From contig CAZGWD010000016.1 in the NCBI GenBank assembly GCA_964529415.1, positions 1 through 64,000 of the forward strand: a stretch of 64,000 nt of DNA, given 5' to 3'. The notes beneath the pieces are model-generated. The model was not told where the DNA came from. It saw nothing but the letters and a program-made list of their open reading frames with translations, and made no database searches. Of the stretch, positions 7,167 through 16,549 are shown in pieces (position 1 is the first letter of the stretch; the number at the start of each line of letters is the position of its first letter). A program made the position numbers and the translations under genes. The stretch comes from CAYMPH01 sp964529415 (lineage in GTDB: Bacteria; Spirochaetota; UBA4802; UBA5550).

Positions 7167-8828
7167 ATGAAAGCAAATATGAACATCAATGGAAAAATAG
7201 AAACTCAGGCGCTTGTTATAGGCGGAGGTGCTACTGGCACAGGAATATTGCGTGATTTATCAATGCGCGGCATTAAGGCAATTTTAATTGAAAAAAATGA
7301 TATCGCTTCCGGTACAACAGGCAGAAATCATGGATTGCTTCATTCAGGTGCGAGATATGCAGTAAACGACCTTGAATCAGCAAGAGAATGCATATCAGAA
7401 AATGAAATTCTGAAAAAAATTGCTTTTCACTGTATAGAAGATACAGGTGGTTTATTTATAACTCTCCCTGAAGATGATTCATCATATCATTACAAACTTC
7501 TGCAAGGATGTAAAATTGCAGGCATTCCGGCTAAAGAAATCAGCATTAAAGAAGCATTAAAAAATGAACCTAATTTAAATCCATTACTCATGTCCGCGAT
7601 CCGGGTGCCGGATGGAACTATTGATCCTTTTCGTCTTGCCTCAGCCAATATTCTCGATTCAAAAGAAAAAGGCGCAATAATATATACTCATACTGCGGTT
7701 ACTGGATTTATAATAAAATCATCACGGATTATAGGCGCAGCCTGCACTGATATCAAAGGCAATTCTTTTGATATATATGCTGATATAGTTATCAATGCAT
7801 CCGGTGTCTGGGGTCAGCAGATTTCAAGAATGGCTGATATTACTCTGGATATGTTTCCATCAAAAGGATCAATGCTTATTGTTGATTACAGAATTAATAA
7901 AATTGTAGTTAACAGATGCAGGCCGCCTGCAGATGGTGATATTGTAGTTCCAGGTGATACCGTATCAATCATAGGCACAACATCTCGAAAAATCAATTAT
8001 TCTGATATAGAAGATTACACAGTTAAAGATGATGAAATTGATGTCCTGTCAAGCGACGCAGAAAAATTAATACCTAATGTTTCCAAAGCAAGGGCACTCA
8101 GAGCTTATTGCGGAGTAAGGCCTTTGATCGCAATTTCAGGTGAAAAAGACGGCAGGGAAATAAGCCGCGGAATTGCATTAATTGATCATAATGAAAGAGA
8201 TGGAATTGAAGGGCTGATAACAATTGCCGGAGGAAAGCTTATGACTTACAGATTAATGGCGCAAATGGCTGTTGATCTTGTATGTAAAAAACTGAATATA
8301 AACAAAAAATGTGAAACTCATAAACATCCTTTGCCGGGTTCTGAATTTTTAATGTCGCCAGAAAAAAGTTTTAAAAAATTTACAGGAATTTCAGCATCTA
8401 TAGTCGGATCTACTCTTTACAGGCATGGAGAACGAGTCAGAAATATTTTAAAAAAAGATAAAAAAAATTATAGAATTATCTGCGAATGCGAAATGGTAAC
8501 TGAAGGAGAAGTTGAATACGCGCTGAAAGATCTTGAAGTTAAAAATATTATTGATTTAAGAAGAAGAACCCGAATTGGAATGGGTCCATGCCAGGGTGAA
8601 TTGTGCGCATATAGAGCAGCTGGATTATTTAATGAATTCAAAGCTGCAACAACCGAGGAATCTCTTGAATTACTTGAAGAATTTCTTGAAGAAAGATGGC
8701 ATGGGATTAAACCTGTCCTTTGGGGCGATGGCCTGAGAGAATCCGAGTTCACTTATTGGATTTACCAGGGGCTTTTCGGCTTAGGCGATATTAAAAACAA
8801 AAAGAATATTAAAAGGAAAAAGCCTTGA
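7167..8828 (+). CDS. glpA: Anaerobic glycerol-3-phosphate dehydrogenase subunit A
   Basis: FAD-dependent catalytic subunit that oxidises glycerol-3-phosphate to dihydroxyacetone phosphate. The N-terminal dinucleotide fold GGGATGTGILRD and the stretch TGRNHGLLHSGARYAV are diagnostic of GlpA. The C-terminal BFD-like [2Fe-2S] domain is complete: CECE followed by GPCQGELC. The protein matches E. coli GlpA throughout. The start is uncertain: TTG at 7158, ATG at 7167 and ATG at 7179 are all in frame, none with a strong ribosome site; I chose 7167. It overlaps glpB by four bases, and the complex passes electrons through GlpB and GlpC to the quinone pool. Confidence 0.95.
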   Translation: MKANMNINGKIETQALVIGGGATGTGILRDLSMRGIKAILIEKNDIASGTTGRNHGLLHSGARYAVNDLESARECISENEILKKIAFHCIEDTGGLFITLPEDDSSYHYKLLQGCKIAGIPAKEISIKEALKNEPNLNPLLMSAIRVPDGTIDPFRLASANILDSKEKGAIIYTHTAVTGFIIKSSRIIGAACTDIKGNSFDIYADIVINASGVWGQQISRMADITLDMFPSKGSMLIVDYRINKIVVNRCRPPADGDIVVPGDTVSIIGTTSRKINYSDIEDYTVKDDEIDVLSSDAEKLIPNVSKARALRAYCGVRPLIAISGEKDGREISRGIALIDHNERDGIEGLITIAGGKLMTYRLMAQMAVDLVCKKLNINKKCETHKHPLPGSEFLMSPEKSFKKFTGISASIVGSTLYRHGERVRNILKKDKKNYRIICECEMVTEGEVEYALKDLEVKNIIDLRRRTRIGMGPCQGELCAYRAAGLFNEFKAATTEESLELLEEFLEERWHGIKPVLWGDGLRESEFTYWIYQGLFGLGDIKNKKNIKRKKP

Positions 8829-10120
8829 AATACGATTGCATCATCATCGGTGGAGGAATTGCAGGCCTGACTTGCGGTATAAAGTGTGCTTCCAGCGGTT
8901 TACGTACTGCTTTGATTTCAAATGGAATGAATTCACTTCATTTTTCTTCAGGTTCAATAGATTTATTCGGTTTCGATGGAAATGATTCAATTATTACACC
9001 ATTTGATCATCTTAAAAAGCTGATATCAAAAAATAAAAAACATCCATACTCTGTAGTCGGAATTAAAACAATAAAAGAATCCCTTACTTATATAAAAAAT
9101 GAGCTGTATAAAGAAAACCTTGAATTATATTCAAATGGCGATCACAATCATTTTCATGTAACATGCATCGGAACAATAAAACCGACCTTTTTATCTCAAA
9201 AAAGCGTATTTAATGATAAAATTAAAAATGCTTTTAAAAATAAGGATAAATTATGCATTTTAAATTTTGAAGGATACAGGGATTATTTTTCTGAAATAAC
9301 AGCAAATCAATTGAAAAATAATCCTTTTCTCTCAGATTATGACATTACTTCCGCTAAAATTACTCTCCCGTATTATTATTCAACGGAAAAAAATCTACAT
9401 GAATTCAGGTCAATTGATATTGCGCGTGTTTTTGATTCCGAACGTTATCTTCCCAGGATAGCAGATGAAATTATCAAAGCTTCGGGAGATGCAAAAATTA
9501 TTTCCCTGCCTGCATTTATAAGCATAAATAATTTTAAAACCATACATGAAAAGCTTGAAAATATGACTGGGAAATTGATATATGAAGCACCTACCCTGCC
9601 TCCTTCAATTCTCGGACTAAGGCTTGACACGGCACTAAGATCAAGATTTGCAGCACTCGGCGGAGAATATTCAATTGGCGATAAAGTTGAATCCGGAAAG
9701 ATTTCTGACGGAAACCTTGAATATATAACGACAAAAAATTACGGTTCAACCAGGCTTCAGGCTACAACATACCTTATTGCAACTGGAAGTTTTTTCAGCG
9801 GCGGATTGAAAAGTTCATTTGATAAAATGGAAGAGCCGATTTTTAATTTAAAATTTAACGGTGATCAAAAAAGAAACAAATGGTATTCTGAAAAGTTTTT
9901 TGATAAAAAAAGTCATCCGTTTTTATCTTATGGAGTATCAACAAATTCAAATTTAAATCCATTTGATAAAAACGGCAAAACAGTCAAAAATCTCTATGCT
10001 GCAGGCGCAGTTTTATCCGGTTACGATCCAATAGCTGAAGGATCAGGCTGCGGCGTTGCAATTTCCTCAGGTTTTTTTGCAGCAAAAAAAATTATTGAAT
10101 CCTGTACGGTTAAAAAATGA
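8825..10120 (+). CDS. glpB: Anaerobic glycerol-3-phosphate dehydrogenase subunit B
   Basis: Flavoprotein subunit of the GlpABC complex that mediates electron transfer from GlpA to the membrane-associated GlpC. The N-terminal nucleotide-binding motif GGGIAGLTCGIKCA is present, and the C-terminal AAGAVLSGYDPIAEGSGCGV is typical of GlpB. The length of 431 is close to E. coli GlpB. Translation probably starts at TTG 8825, which overlaps the glpA stop (TTGA), with a purine-rich AAAAGGAAAA ahead of it; this suggests translational coupling. Confidence 0.92.
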   Translation: MKYDCIIIGGGIAGLTCGIKCASSGLRTALISNGMNSLHFSSGSIDLFGFDGNDSIITPFDHLKKLISKNKKHPYSVVGIKTIKESLTYIKNELYKENLELYSNGDHNHFHVTCIGTIKPTFLSQKSVFNDKIKNAFKNKDKLCILNFEGYRDYFSEITANQLKNNPFLSDYDITSAKITLPYYYSTEKNLHEFRSIDIARVFDSERYLPRIADEIIKASGDAKIISLPAFISINNFKTIHEKLENMTGKLIYEAPTLPPSILGLRLDTALRSRFAALGGEYSIGDKVESGKISDGNLEYITTKNYGSTRLQATTYLIATGSFFSGGLKSSFDKMEEPIFNLKFNGDQKRNKWYSEKFFDKKSHPFLSYGVSTNSNLNPFDKNGKTVKNLYAAGAVLSGYDPIAEGSGCGVAISSGFFAAKKIIESCTVKK

Positions 10121-11328
10121 TAAACCTTGAAAACATAAGTTTTGACCATTGCATTAAATGCACTGTATGCACAATATACTGCCCTGTCGCAAAAGCCACA
10201 CACCTTTTCCCGGGACCGAAACAATCCGGACCGGACTCAGAAAGACTGCGAATAAAAAATCCTGATCTGGTAGACGCTTCACTTAAATACTGCACCAACT
10301 GCAAGCGCTGTGAATCAGTCTGCCCGTCTGATGTTAAAATTGCCGACATCATACAGACTGCAAAATATACCTTTGTTAAAAAGAAATTCATGATGAAGGT
10401 TAGAGATTATGCTTTGAGCAGGATGGATCTGCTTGGAAAAATATCAACTTTTATGAGTTCAATTGTTAATCTGGTAATGAGGATAACAATCATTCGCGCA
10501 TTTCTTGATCTTATTCTCGGAATATCATATAAAAGATCTTTTCCGAAATTTGAATCAGGATCTTTCAGAAAATGGTTTAAAAAACAAAGATTTTCACAGA
10601 AGAAATTTGATTCAGAGGTTATATTTTTTCATGGATGCAGCGTAAACAATATGGATCACGCTCTGGGAAAAGATTTGATTAAAGTTTTAAATTCTCTTAA
10701 TATCGGAATATATATTCCAAAACAGACCTGCTGCGGTGTACCGGCTATTGCAAACAGCGATATTAAACGGGCGAAAAGAAATGCGCGAATTAATATCAAA
10801 TCTTTAAAAAAAGCAGTTGGAGGCACGGATAAAAAAATTATTTTTACCTGCTCAAGCGGCGCTTATGCATTGAAATACGAATATTCAAACTTTCTTGAAA
10901 TGGATAACTCGTCTATATATAATAATATCGAATATATAACTTATTTTCTTTCAAAGCTGATAGATTCAGGAAGATCTCTGAACCTTAAACCCTTAAGAAT
11001 AAGAGTTGCTTATCATTCCCCTTGTCATCTTGAAAGAATGGGTGGTGTAATTTATACAATTGATATTCTTAAAAAAATTCCCGGACTTGATCTTATTATA
11101 TTAAATTCTGAATGCTGCGGTCTTTCCGGCACGTATGGATTTAAAACAGAGTATTATAATATTTCTGAGACAATTGGCTCGCAGCTTTTTGATAAAATCA
11201 ATGAATCTAATCCTGAATTTGTAATTACTGACTGCGTAACATGTAAATGGCAGATTGAAAATTTCACCAAATATAAAGTGCTTCATCCGGTTACGCTTCT
11301 CGCGATGGCACTTGAAAAAGAAGGTTAG
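10117..11328 (+). CDS. glpC: Anaerobic glycerol-3-phosphate dehydrogenase subunit C
   Basis: Membrane-associated Fe-S subunit that links the GlpAB dimer to menaquinone. Two [4Fe-4S] motifs are near the N-terminus (CIKCTVCTIYCP and CTNCKRCESVCP). Two CCG domains follow, with TCCGVP, HSPCHLERM, SECCGLSGTYG and DCVTCKW. The start overlaps the glpB stop by ATGA. The three genes glpABC thus form a coupled operon. No glpK, glpF or glpT is present in the window, so the source of glycerol-3-phosphate is not shown here. Confidence 0.94.
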   Translation: MINLENISFDHCIKCTVCTIYCPVAKATHLFPGPKQSGPDSERLRIKNPDLVDASLKYCTNCKRCESVCPSDVKIADIIQTAKYTFVKKKFMMKVRDYALSRMDLLGKISTFMSSIVNLVMRITIIRAFLDLILGISYKRSFPKFESGSFRKWFKKQRFSQKKFDSEVIFFHGCSVNNMDHALGKDLIKVLNSLNIGIYIPKQTCCGVPAIANSDIKRAKRNARINIKSLKKAVGGTDKKIIFTCSSGAYALKYEYSNFLEMDNSSIYNNIEYITYFLSKLIDSGRSLNLKPLRIRVAYHSPCHLERMGGVIYTIDILKKIPGLDLIILNSECCGLSGTYGFKTEYYNISETIGSQLFDKINESNPEFVITDCVTCKWQIENFTKYKVLHPVTLLAMALEKEG

Positions 11329-11330
11329 AT

Positions 11331-11750
11331 ATGAAATCCAAAACGGAATATCTTATTTTCAATACTAAAACAAGAAGAGAATATATCAATATAACAGACA
11401 AAGTTCAGGGTGTTATCGATAAAAGCGGAATTAAAGAAGGATTATGCCTTATCAATGCAATGCATATAACAGCTTCAGTATATGTTAACGATGCTGAAAG
11501 CGGTCTTATAAAAGATTTTGATGATTTCCTTGAAGGTCTTGCCCCGCACGAACCAACATCAAGATACCGTCACAATAATACAGGTGAAGACAACGGCGAT
11601 GCTCATATAAAAAGAACAATAATGGGTCGCGAAGTCGTTGCTGCAGTAACTAACGGCAAACTTGATTTTGGTCCATGGGAGCAGATTTACTACGCAGAAT
11701 TTGACGGAAACAGGCCTAAAAGAGTTCTTGTTAAAATAATAGGTGAATGA
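11331..11750 (+). CDS. yjbQ: YjbQ family protein (UPF0047)
   Basis: Conserved small protein of the YjbQ/UPF0047 family; E. coli YjbQ has weak thiamine-phosphate synthase activity, but its physiological role is unclear. Recognisable features are the His-containing NAMHITASVYVND, the segment HEPTSRYRHN and the C-terminal GPWEQIYYAEFDG. The length of 139 is normal. It begins two bases after glpC and overlaps the TatD gene by four bases, so it appears to be a passenger in the glp operon. Confidence 0.93.
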   Translation: MKSKTEYLIFNTKTRREYINITDKVQGVIDKSGIKEGLCLINAMHITASVYVNDAESGLIKDFDDFLEGLAPHEPTSRYRHNNTGEDNGDAHIKRTIMGREVVAAVTNGKLDFGPWEQIYYAEFDGNRPKRVLVKIIGE

Positions 11751-12526
11751 ATTCAATGAGGCTTATTGATGTTCATTGCCATCTTGAATCTGATTTATAT
11801 AAAAACAATCTTGATGAAATAATCCGCGAATCCAATGAAGCCGGAATCATTAAACTTATCACATCTTCAATTATACCTGAGCAGTGGCCTATATCACAAA
11901 AAATATCTGAAAAATATGAATCAGTTGAATATGCTCTTGGTATTCACCCGTGGTATATAAAAAAAGAATATTATCATCTGTTATCAGGATTAATTAATAT
12001 TTCCTCTTCCGGAGCCTGCGCAATAGGCGAGATCGGTCTTGATAAAAAAATTGATAAAACTGATTTTGAAATGCAGATACAATTTTTTAAAGCACAACTT
12101 GAAATTGCTGCTGATGCTGATCTACCGGTAATAGTTCATTGCAGAGGCGCGTATAATGAACTTATTGAAATATTAAAGAAGTTTAATAATTCTAAAATCT
12201 CAGGAATAATACATTCTTTTTCAGGAAATGCTGAAATTGCCAAAATTTTAATAAAACACAATTTTTCATTTTCATTTGGCGGATCTTTAACTTTTAGAAA
12301 CAGTAAAAAAAAACAGGAAGCATTAAAAATTATTTATCCTCATTACTTTCTTCTTGAAACTGACAGCCCTGATATACCTCCAGTTGAAATAAACAGAGGA
12401 ACTAATTATCCAAAATATATTCATTATAATCTTCTTGCTGCATCTGAAATAATTGGATTGCCGGTTGAAGAAATTGCAGAAACTTCATTTTTAAATGCAG
12501 TAAAAATTTTCAGATTTAAAATTTAA
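11747..12526 (+). CDS. TatD family metal-dependent hydrolase
   Basis: TIM-barrel metallohydrolase related to TatD/YcfH DNases. Metal-binding motifs appear in order: DVHCHLES near the N-terminus, GIHPWY, GEIGLD, PVIVHCRGA, IHSFSGN and LLETDSPDIPP. The length (259) is normal. It may start at 11747 (overlapping the yjbQ stop) or at the ATG three codons later (11756). TatD enzymes act as 3'-5' exonucleases and in DNA repair or quality control; which applies here is unknown. It closes the glpABC-yjbQ-tatD run. Confidence 0.9.
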   Translation: MNSMRLIDVHCHLESDLYKNNLDEIIRESNEAGIIKLITSSIIPEQWPISQKISEKYESVEYALGIHPWYIKKEYYHLLSGLINISSSGACAIGEIGLDKKIDKTDFEMQIQFFKAQLEIAADADLPVIVHCRGAYNELIEILKKFNNSKISGIIHSFSGNAEIAKILIKHNFSFSFGGSLTFRNSKKKQEALKIIYPHYFLLETDSPDIPPVEINRGTNYPKYIHYNLLAASEIIGLPVEEIAETSFLNAVKIFRFKI

Positions 12527-12527
12527 A

Positions 12528-12562
12528 TAAAAAAATCCAGGCATTGATTCAAATGCCTGGAT
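12528..12562 (-). terminator. Hairpin terminator of the 12608-13288 gene
   Basis: ATCCAGGCATT (12535-12545) pairs with AATGCCTGGAT (12552-12562) around a six-base loop. Read on the minus strand, the stem is followed by a run of seven T, a strong intrinsic terminator for the minus-strand gene ending at 12608. On the plus strand no T-run follows, so it would at best weakly end the glp transcript. Confidence 0.8.
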
Positions 12563-12607
12563 CGATTAAAAAAATATATATATATAAATTTTTACTTAAT
12601 TTTAAGC

Positions 12608-13288
12608 CTATTCCATTGCTGCACTTTTTAGAAATTCTGAAATTGTTGTTTCAGAATCTTTTAATGATTTATTATAAGCTTCAGCAATGAACAATAAAGA
12701 ATTATATACTATTGTCAAATGAGGAATTAAAAATTCTCTCTTCATTTCATTTCTTACAGGATATGCTGTAGAATTTTTAAAATCGCTCAATTTTCTATTG
12801 TCTATAATCTTTTCACCTCTGACATAATGAGTAAAAGTAATATCATCTGTTCCATCTGCAATAGGTGAAGGATCAATAATTTTTACATGATCTGAAGAGC
12901 CGTTATTATAGTTTGTATGAATAACGTCGATTTCAATTTTTGATAAAGCCTGAGATGTGATATAAAATTTAATAATGCTTTTTTTAATTCCAATAATAGC
13001 GCTTTTATATATATCATCTTTAACAAAAGTATGCTTTTCTATTTCTACAAAATCTGTACCTAGTTTATAGGTAGTTTCGTAAGGAAGAATTCTGATATCT
13101 TTTGAATTGATTAAATCATATTTTTTAAAGATATCAGACATTTTTTTATTAACATCAACAATCTGCTTATCAAGCTCTTTACCCTGAGAATTAATATAAT
13201 CAGAATCCAGGCTGGAATTGGAATTCTGTGCAAGAATGACTACTGGCACAAATAATAATATAATAAAAAATCTTATTGCTTTTTTCAT
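12608..13288 (-). CDS. Secreted protein of unknown function
   Basis: I do not recognise a family. The first 20 residues form a clear Sec signal peptide: KK, a hydrophobic core FFIILLFVPVVILA, and a probable cleavage before QNSN. The mature part of about 205 residues is charged and soluble, with a helical segment (about residues 35-60), so it is probably periplasmic. There is no lipobox. The start is well supported by GGAGGGG ahead of the ATG. It is a single-gene unit with its own terminator, transcribed divergently from the receiver-like gene at 13426. Confidence 0.8.
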   Translation of the reverse strand: MKKAIRFFIILLFVPVVILAQNSNSSLDSDYINSQGKELDKQIVDVNKKMSDIFKKYDLINSKDIRILPYETTYKLGTDFVEIEKHTFVKDDIYKSAIIGIKKSIIKFYITSQALSKIEIDVIHTNYNNGSSDHVKIIDPSPIADGTDDITFTHYVRGEKIIDNRKLSDFKNSTAYPVRNEMKREFLIPHLTIVYNSLLFIAEAYNKSLKDSETTISEFLKSAAME

Positions 13289-13425
13289 GTATTCCCCTCC
13301 GATATAATCTACAAAGACTTTATATATACTACTATATTTTTTTCAATGACAATTCATTTTTTTTATAGTATTTACTTACTAATCGGATAATTTTGTCAAA
13401 AAATAAATATAATTAATAGAAGATA

Positions 13426-14373
13426 ATGAATAATATACTAATTGTTGATTTTTCAGAATACAGAAATTCAATAGCTAAAATTTACAGGGATAAAGGATTT
13501 AATCCTATTATATGCGAATCTGCTTTCGATGCGATGTCCAAGCTTAAAGCATATGATATAGATCTTGTGGTTTCTGAAATTGAGCTTCCTGGTGATAATT
13601 CTTTTGCTTTATACGATTATTTAAATAATAATTATTCATATATTCCTATCATAATGACAACTGATAAAAACATTGACCTTTTTTTTGATAAAATTTTCAT
13701 TGAAGGGATCGGGAATGTTATATGCAAGCCGGTAAACAAGGAAGAACTCATTAACCTTTCAGTAAAATTAATTACAAAAGAAAATATTTTTGACTTAAAA
13801 AACTACCTGAATGATATAATAGAATTAAAAAAGATACGGATTAATTCATCTAAACAGATTAAAAATGCAATATTTGCAATGATAAAAGAAATTGAAGACT
13901 GGGGTTTTAAAATACAGAATGTTCCAATTCTAAATCTTGTATTAAATGAAATGATTATAAATGCAGTATATCATTCACATGGTTACACAAAAGAAAAAGA
14001 GGCAAGAAGACCTGTTACTTTGCAGGAAGGGAAATATGTGGATCTTTTTTTTGCAAAAAATAATTCAGGATATGGTATTTCCATAAATGATTACAACGGA
14101 ATTCTTTCTAAAGAAATAATATTAAAAAGTATAAATAAAGTAATTCAGCAGTCTCAGATGATAGAAGAGGCAATTCAAAAAGGAGAAGATATTTCTGCGA
14201 TTATTTCAGAAACCGGCAGAGGTATAGATCTTGTAAGAAAACTTTCAGGCGATTATTATTTTATTATTAAAAAAAGCACAAGAACAGAAATAATTCTTAT
14301 TTTTGAGCATGGATTGGATTCTGATGATAAGGAATATTTTTCATCTTTAAAAATTATCGAAGATAAATCATAA
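13426..14373 (+). CDS. Degenerate receiver domain fused to a HATPase_c (anti-sigma-type) domain
   Basis: The N-terminal 115 residues have the fold pattern of a response-regulator receiver: ILIVDFSEYR at strand 1, VICKPV with the conserved Lys101, and Thr78/79. The phospho-acceptor Asp is replaced by Glu51 (VVSEIELPG), and the second acidic-pocket Asp by Phe9. From about 140 on there is a GHKL ATPase: N-box LVLNEMIINAVYHSHG (N174, E175, N179), D222-x-x-G225, and GRGIDLV (264-270). This resembles the RsbW/SpoIIAB serine-kinase type. A Glu acceptor could mimic the phosphorylated state. The 3' end stops three bases from the convergent voltage-sensor-like gene. Confidence 0.75.
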   Translation: MNNILIVDFSEYRNSIAKIYRDKGFNPIICESAFDAMSKLKAYDIDLVVSEIELPGDNSFALYDYLNNNYSYIPIIMTTDKNIDLFFDKIFIEGIGNVICKPVNKEELINLSVKLITKENIFDLKNYLNDIIELKKIRINSSKQIKNAIFAMIKEIEDWGFKIQNVPILNLVLNEMIINAVYHSHGYTKEKEARRPVTLQEGKYVDLFFAKNNSGYGISINDYNGILSKEIILKSINKVIQQSQMIEEAIQKGEDISAIISETGRGIDLVRKLSGDYYFIIKKSTRTEIILIFEHGLDSDDKEYFSSLKIIEDKS

Positions 14374-14376
14374 ATT

Positions 14377-15495
14377 CTATTTTTTAAAATTCAGAAAATC
14401 ATTCATCGTCAGACTTGATGATTTATTGTTTTTTTCAGATTCAAGTTTTTTCAGCTTCGAAGGAAGGTACGCATCATTATAGAAAGATGCAAGCCTGTAT
14501 ATCTCCTGATCCTTGTATTCATTTCTTATTTTTATCTGAAAATTATAATCTTTTTTTCTGAATCCTTTATTTAATATATGAAGCAAATCGCTTATTGTCT
14601 GAGCAAAATGTTTTGTATAAAAGATCATGATTGCAAGAACTGAGAAAACTATAATAAAAAATGTTTCTATATGATTCAGTGCAGTTTCACTGTGAATATC
14701 AGCTACTGTTACGTATATAGTCCAAATATCTTTTTTTATTATGATATAGTCTTCCATTTCAAAATATTTTTTAAAAACATCATCTTTTATATTGGCCCTG
14801 ACTATTCTGTCGTTTCTATACAGCATAATAATCTTATTATCATGCGATACGAAAGAAGAAACCCTCTCCTCGTCTGATGCCTGGTCGTCAGTGTTTATTG
14901 TATCAAAAAAACTTAACATAGAAGTATAATACTCTTTACGATCATTAATTTTCTTTGTGCCGGAACCGTTAGTCGCTACAGAAAAAACAATAAGTATGCA
15001 TACAATCGAAAATACTACAGTTGTGGATATTGCAGAAGTATGATGCTGAGCCATTTTTGATTCGGCATTGTGGATTTTACCGAATATTTTAATTATTCTG
15101 ACAAGCCGTAAAATTCTTGTAACCCGGATTGCTTTAACAACTTTCAATACCATAAGCACTCCGATTGAAGCTGCTTCGTGCTGATTCATAAATAATAAAA
15201 AGAAAACTGCCGGGCCTGAATCGAGAATAAGCAGAGGAATTGAGCTTAAAAAATCAACCCAACCTCGTTCAAATTTCCAATATGACAGAAATCCATTTTC
15301 ATTTCTTGATATTATAGACCTTGTTATAAATTCTGCAGTAAAAATAAGATCGAAAATAAATCCGGATATAATTAATGCATTACGTGTATCTACACTCCAT
15401 TGCCGGTAATAACTCAATTCGAATATAAATGTCTGAATAATAACCAGAACAATCGCAATAAGAATAAAATTTTCAAATATATTTCTGATTTTCAT
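14377..15495 (-). CDS. Voltage-sensor-like membrane protein with periplasmic domain, no pore
   Basis: The first 140 residues look like an ion-channel voltage sensor. There are four hydrophobic helices: S2 holds D49 and E55, S3 has WVDFL, and S4 (118-140) has basic residues at every third position (K118, K121, R124, R127, R130, R133, K136). A fifth helix (about 156-173) is followed by about 100 polar, probably periplasmic residues, then a sixth helix (about 277-295) and a HAMP-like cytoplasmic tail. No selectivity-filter sequence lies between helices 5 and 6, and no enzyme domain follows. The start at 15495 has AAAGG ahead and comes just after the upstream gene's stop; an alternative start at 15528 would overlap it. 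It is probably a membrane-potential sensor; this function is inference. Confidence 0.7.
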   Translation of the reverse strand: MKIRNIFENFILIAIVLVIIQTFIFELSYYRQWSVDTRNALIISGFIFDLIFTAEFITRSIISRNENGFLSYWKFERGWVDFLSSIPLLILDSGPAVFFLLFMNQHEAASIGVLMVLKVVKAIRVTRILRLVRIIKIFGKIHNAESKMAQHHTSAISTTVVFSIVCILIVFSVATNGSGTKKINDRKEYYTSMLSFFDTINTDDQASDEERVSSFVSHDNKIIMLYRNDRIVRANIKDDVFKKYFEMEDYIIIKKDIWTIYVTVADIHSETALNHIETFFIIVFSVLAIMIFYTKHFAQTISDLLHILNKGFRKKDYNFQIKIRNEYKDQEIYRLASFYNDAYLPSKLKKLESEKNNKSSSLTMNDFLNFKK

Positions 15496-15505
15496 TTTTG
15501 TGCCT

Positions 15506-16462
15506 TTACCAGTTATTATCCCCGGCAATCATGTAAAGATCATCCAGCATTCTTTTATCATAACCATAATACTCAGCATTTTTTTTAGCTATGCCAAACC
15601 AGCTTTTATCGGGCGATTCAGCACCTCTGTCAACCTTAACAGAATGTTTATAATTGTGGAATCGTGATGACAAAATATACAAAAATCTCGATCCGGTTTC
15701 ATCATTATCAGTCATATTCTGCTTAAAACACGATTTAAGAGCAATTTTTATAAAACGCTGCGGAAGAAAAGGAACTGATTCAGAAATTTTAAATGCTGCT
15801 GAATCAAAATATTTTGCGGGCTGGGAACGTGTTTTTAAAATTTCAAAAAGACTCAACTTCGAATCTCCTGTAGAAGTATCAAGTGACAGCTTCATATATG
15901 AAGCATTTTTTATCAGCATCAGCGTTTTTAAGAAAACAACATAGTCCGATTTCTCAATATTAATTTTCTGGACTCGCACAAGTTCATTATATAAAAATCC
16001 TTTCCTTGAAAAAACCTCTTCTATATATTTTTCAAGAATACCATATTGAAAAATATTAACCACACTGTTAAAGTTAAATCTCGCATCTTTATTTTTGAAA
16101 ATTTCAGGTGTGAAAGTCTGGAGCTTTTCTTTAATAAAATCAGCTGGAAGAGTCGGCGCCTTTGGTACTCTCTGAAGAGATGTAAAATCTGCAGTTTTAA
16201 AAAATTTATCAAGAACCGGACTCGTTTCTTTCCACGCTCTGTCATATAAATCTGCAAGAATCAATTGAAGAATTTCATTCCACTCAAGATGAGGGAAAAA
16301 TTGAGGGTTTTTCATTGCCGGTTTAAGCTGTTCCAGATTATGTATAATAAAATTTATAATTAAGCCTTCTGCTATCAGAATCGGTTCATCCTTTATGCTT
16401 GGATTCTGAAAAAGGTGCGTCACGAAATCGTGGATTTTAACTTTATCTTCTGCTGTTGCCAT
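15506..16462 (-). CDS. Conserved-looking cytoplasmic protein of unknown function
   Basis: I do not recognise a family. The 318-residue protein has no signal peptide or membrane segment, and is mainly helical by pattern, with many Phe, Leu and Lys. The stop lies ten bases before the start of the voltage-sensor-like gene, so the two are probably co-transcribed and translated together. This coupling is the only clue to function. No cysteine clusters, nucleotide-binding loops or DNA-binding motifs are visible. Confidence 0.75.
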   Translation of the reverse strand: MATAEDKVKIHDFVTHLFQNPSIKDEPILIAEGLIINFIIHNLEQLKPAMKNPQFFPHLEWNEILQLILADLYDRAWKETSPVLDKFFKTADFTSLQRVPKAPTLPADFIKEKLQTFTPEIFKNKDARFNFNSVVNIFQYGILEKYIEEVFSRKGFLYNELVRVQKINIEKSDYVVFLKTLMLIKNASYMKLSLDTSTGDSKLSLFEILKTRSQPAKYFDSAAFKISESVPFLPQRFIKIALKSCFKQNMTDNDETGSRFLYILSSRFHNYKHSVKVDRGAESPDKSWFGIAKKNAEYYGYDKRMLDDLYMIAGDNNW

Positions 16463-16549
16463 AATATTTATTTAAATGAATCTGGTTATTTGTCAATTAT
16501 AAATCAAATCAATTGATAAAATTAAATATTTTATCAATGTAATATTATT

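Noticed and set aside
12563..12607. TA-repeat stretch as a functional element
   Set aside because: Short run of alternating TA between terminator and stop; ordinary for this base composition.
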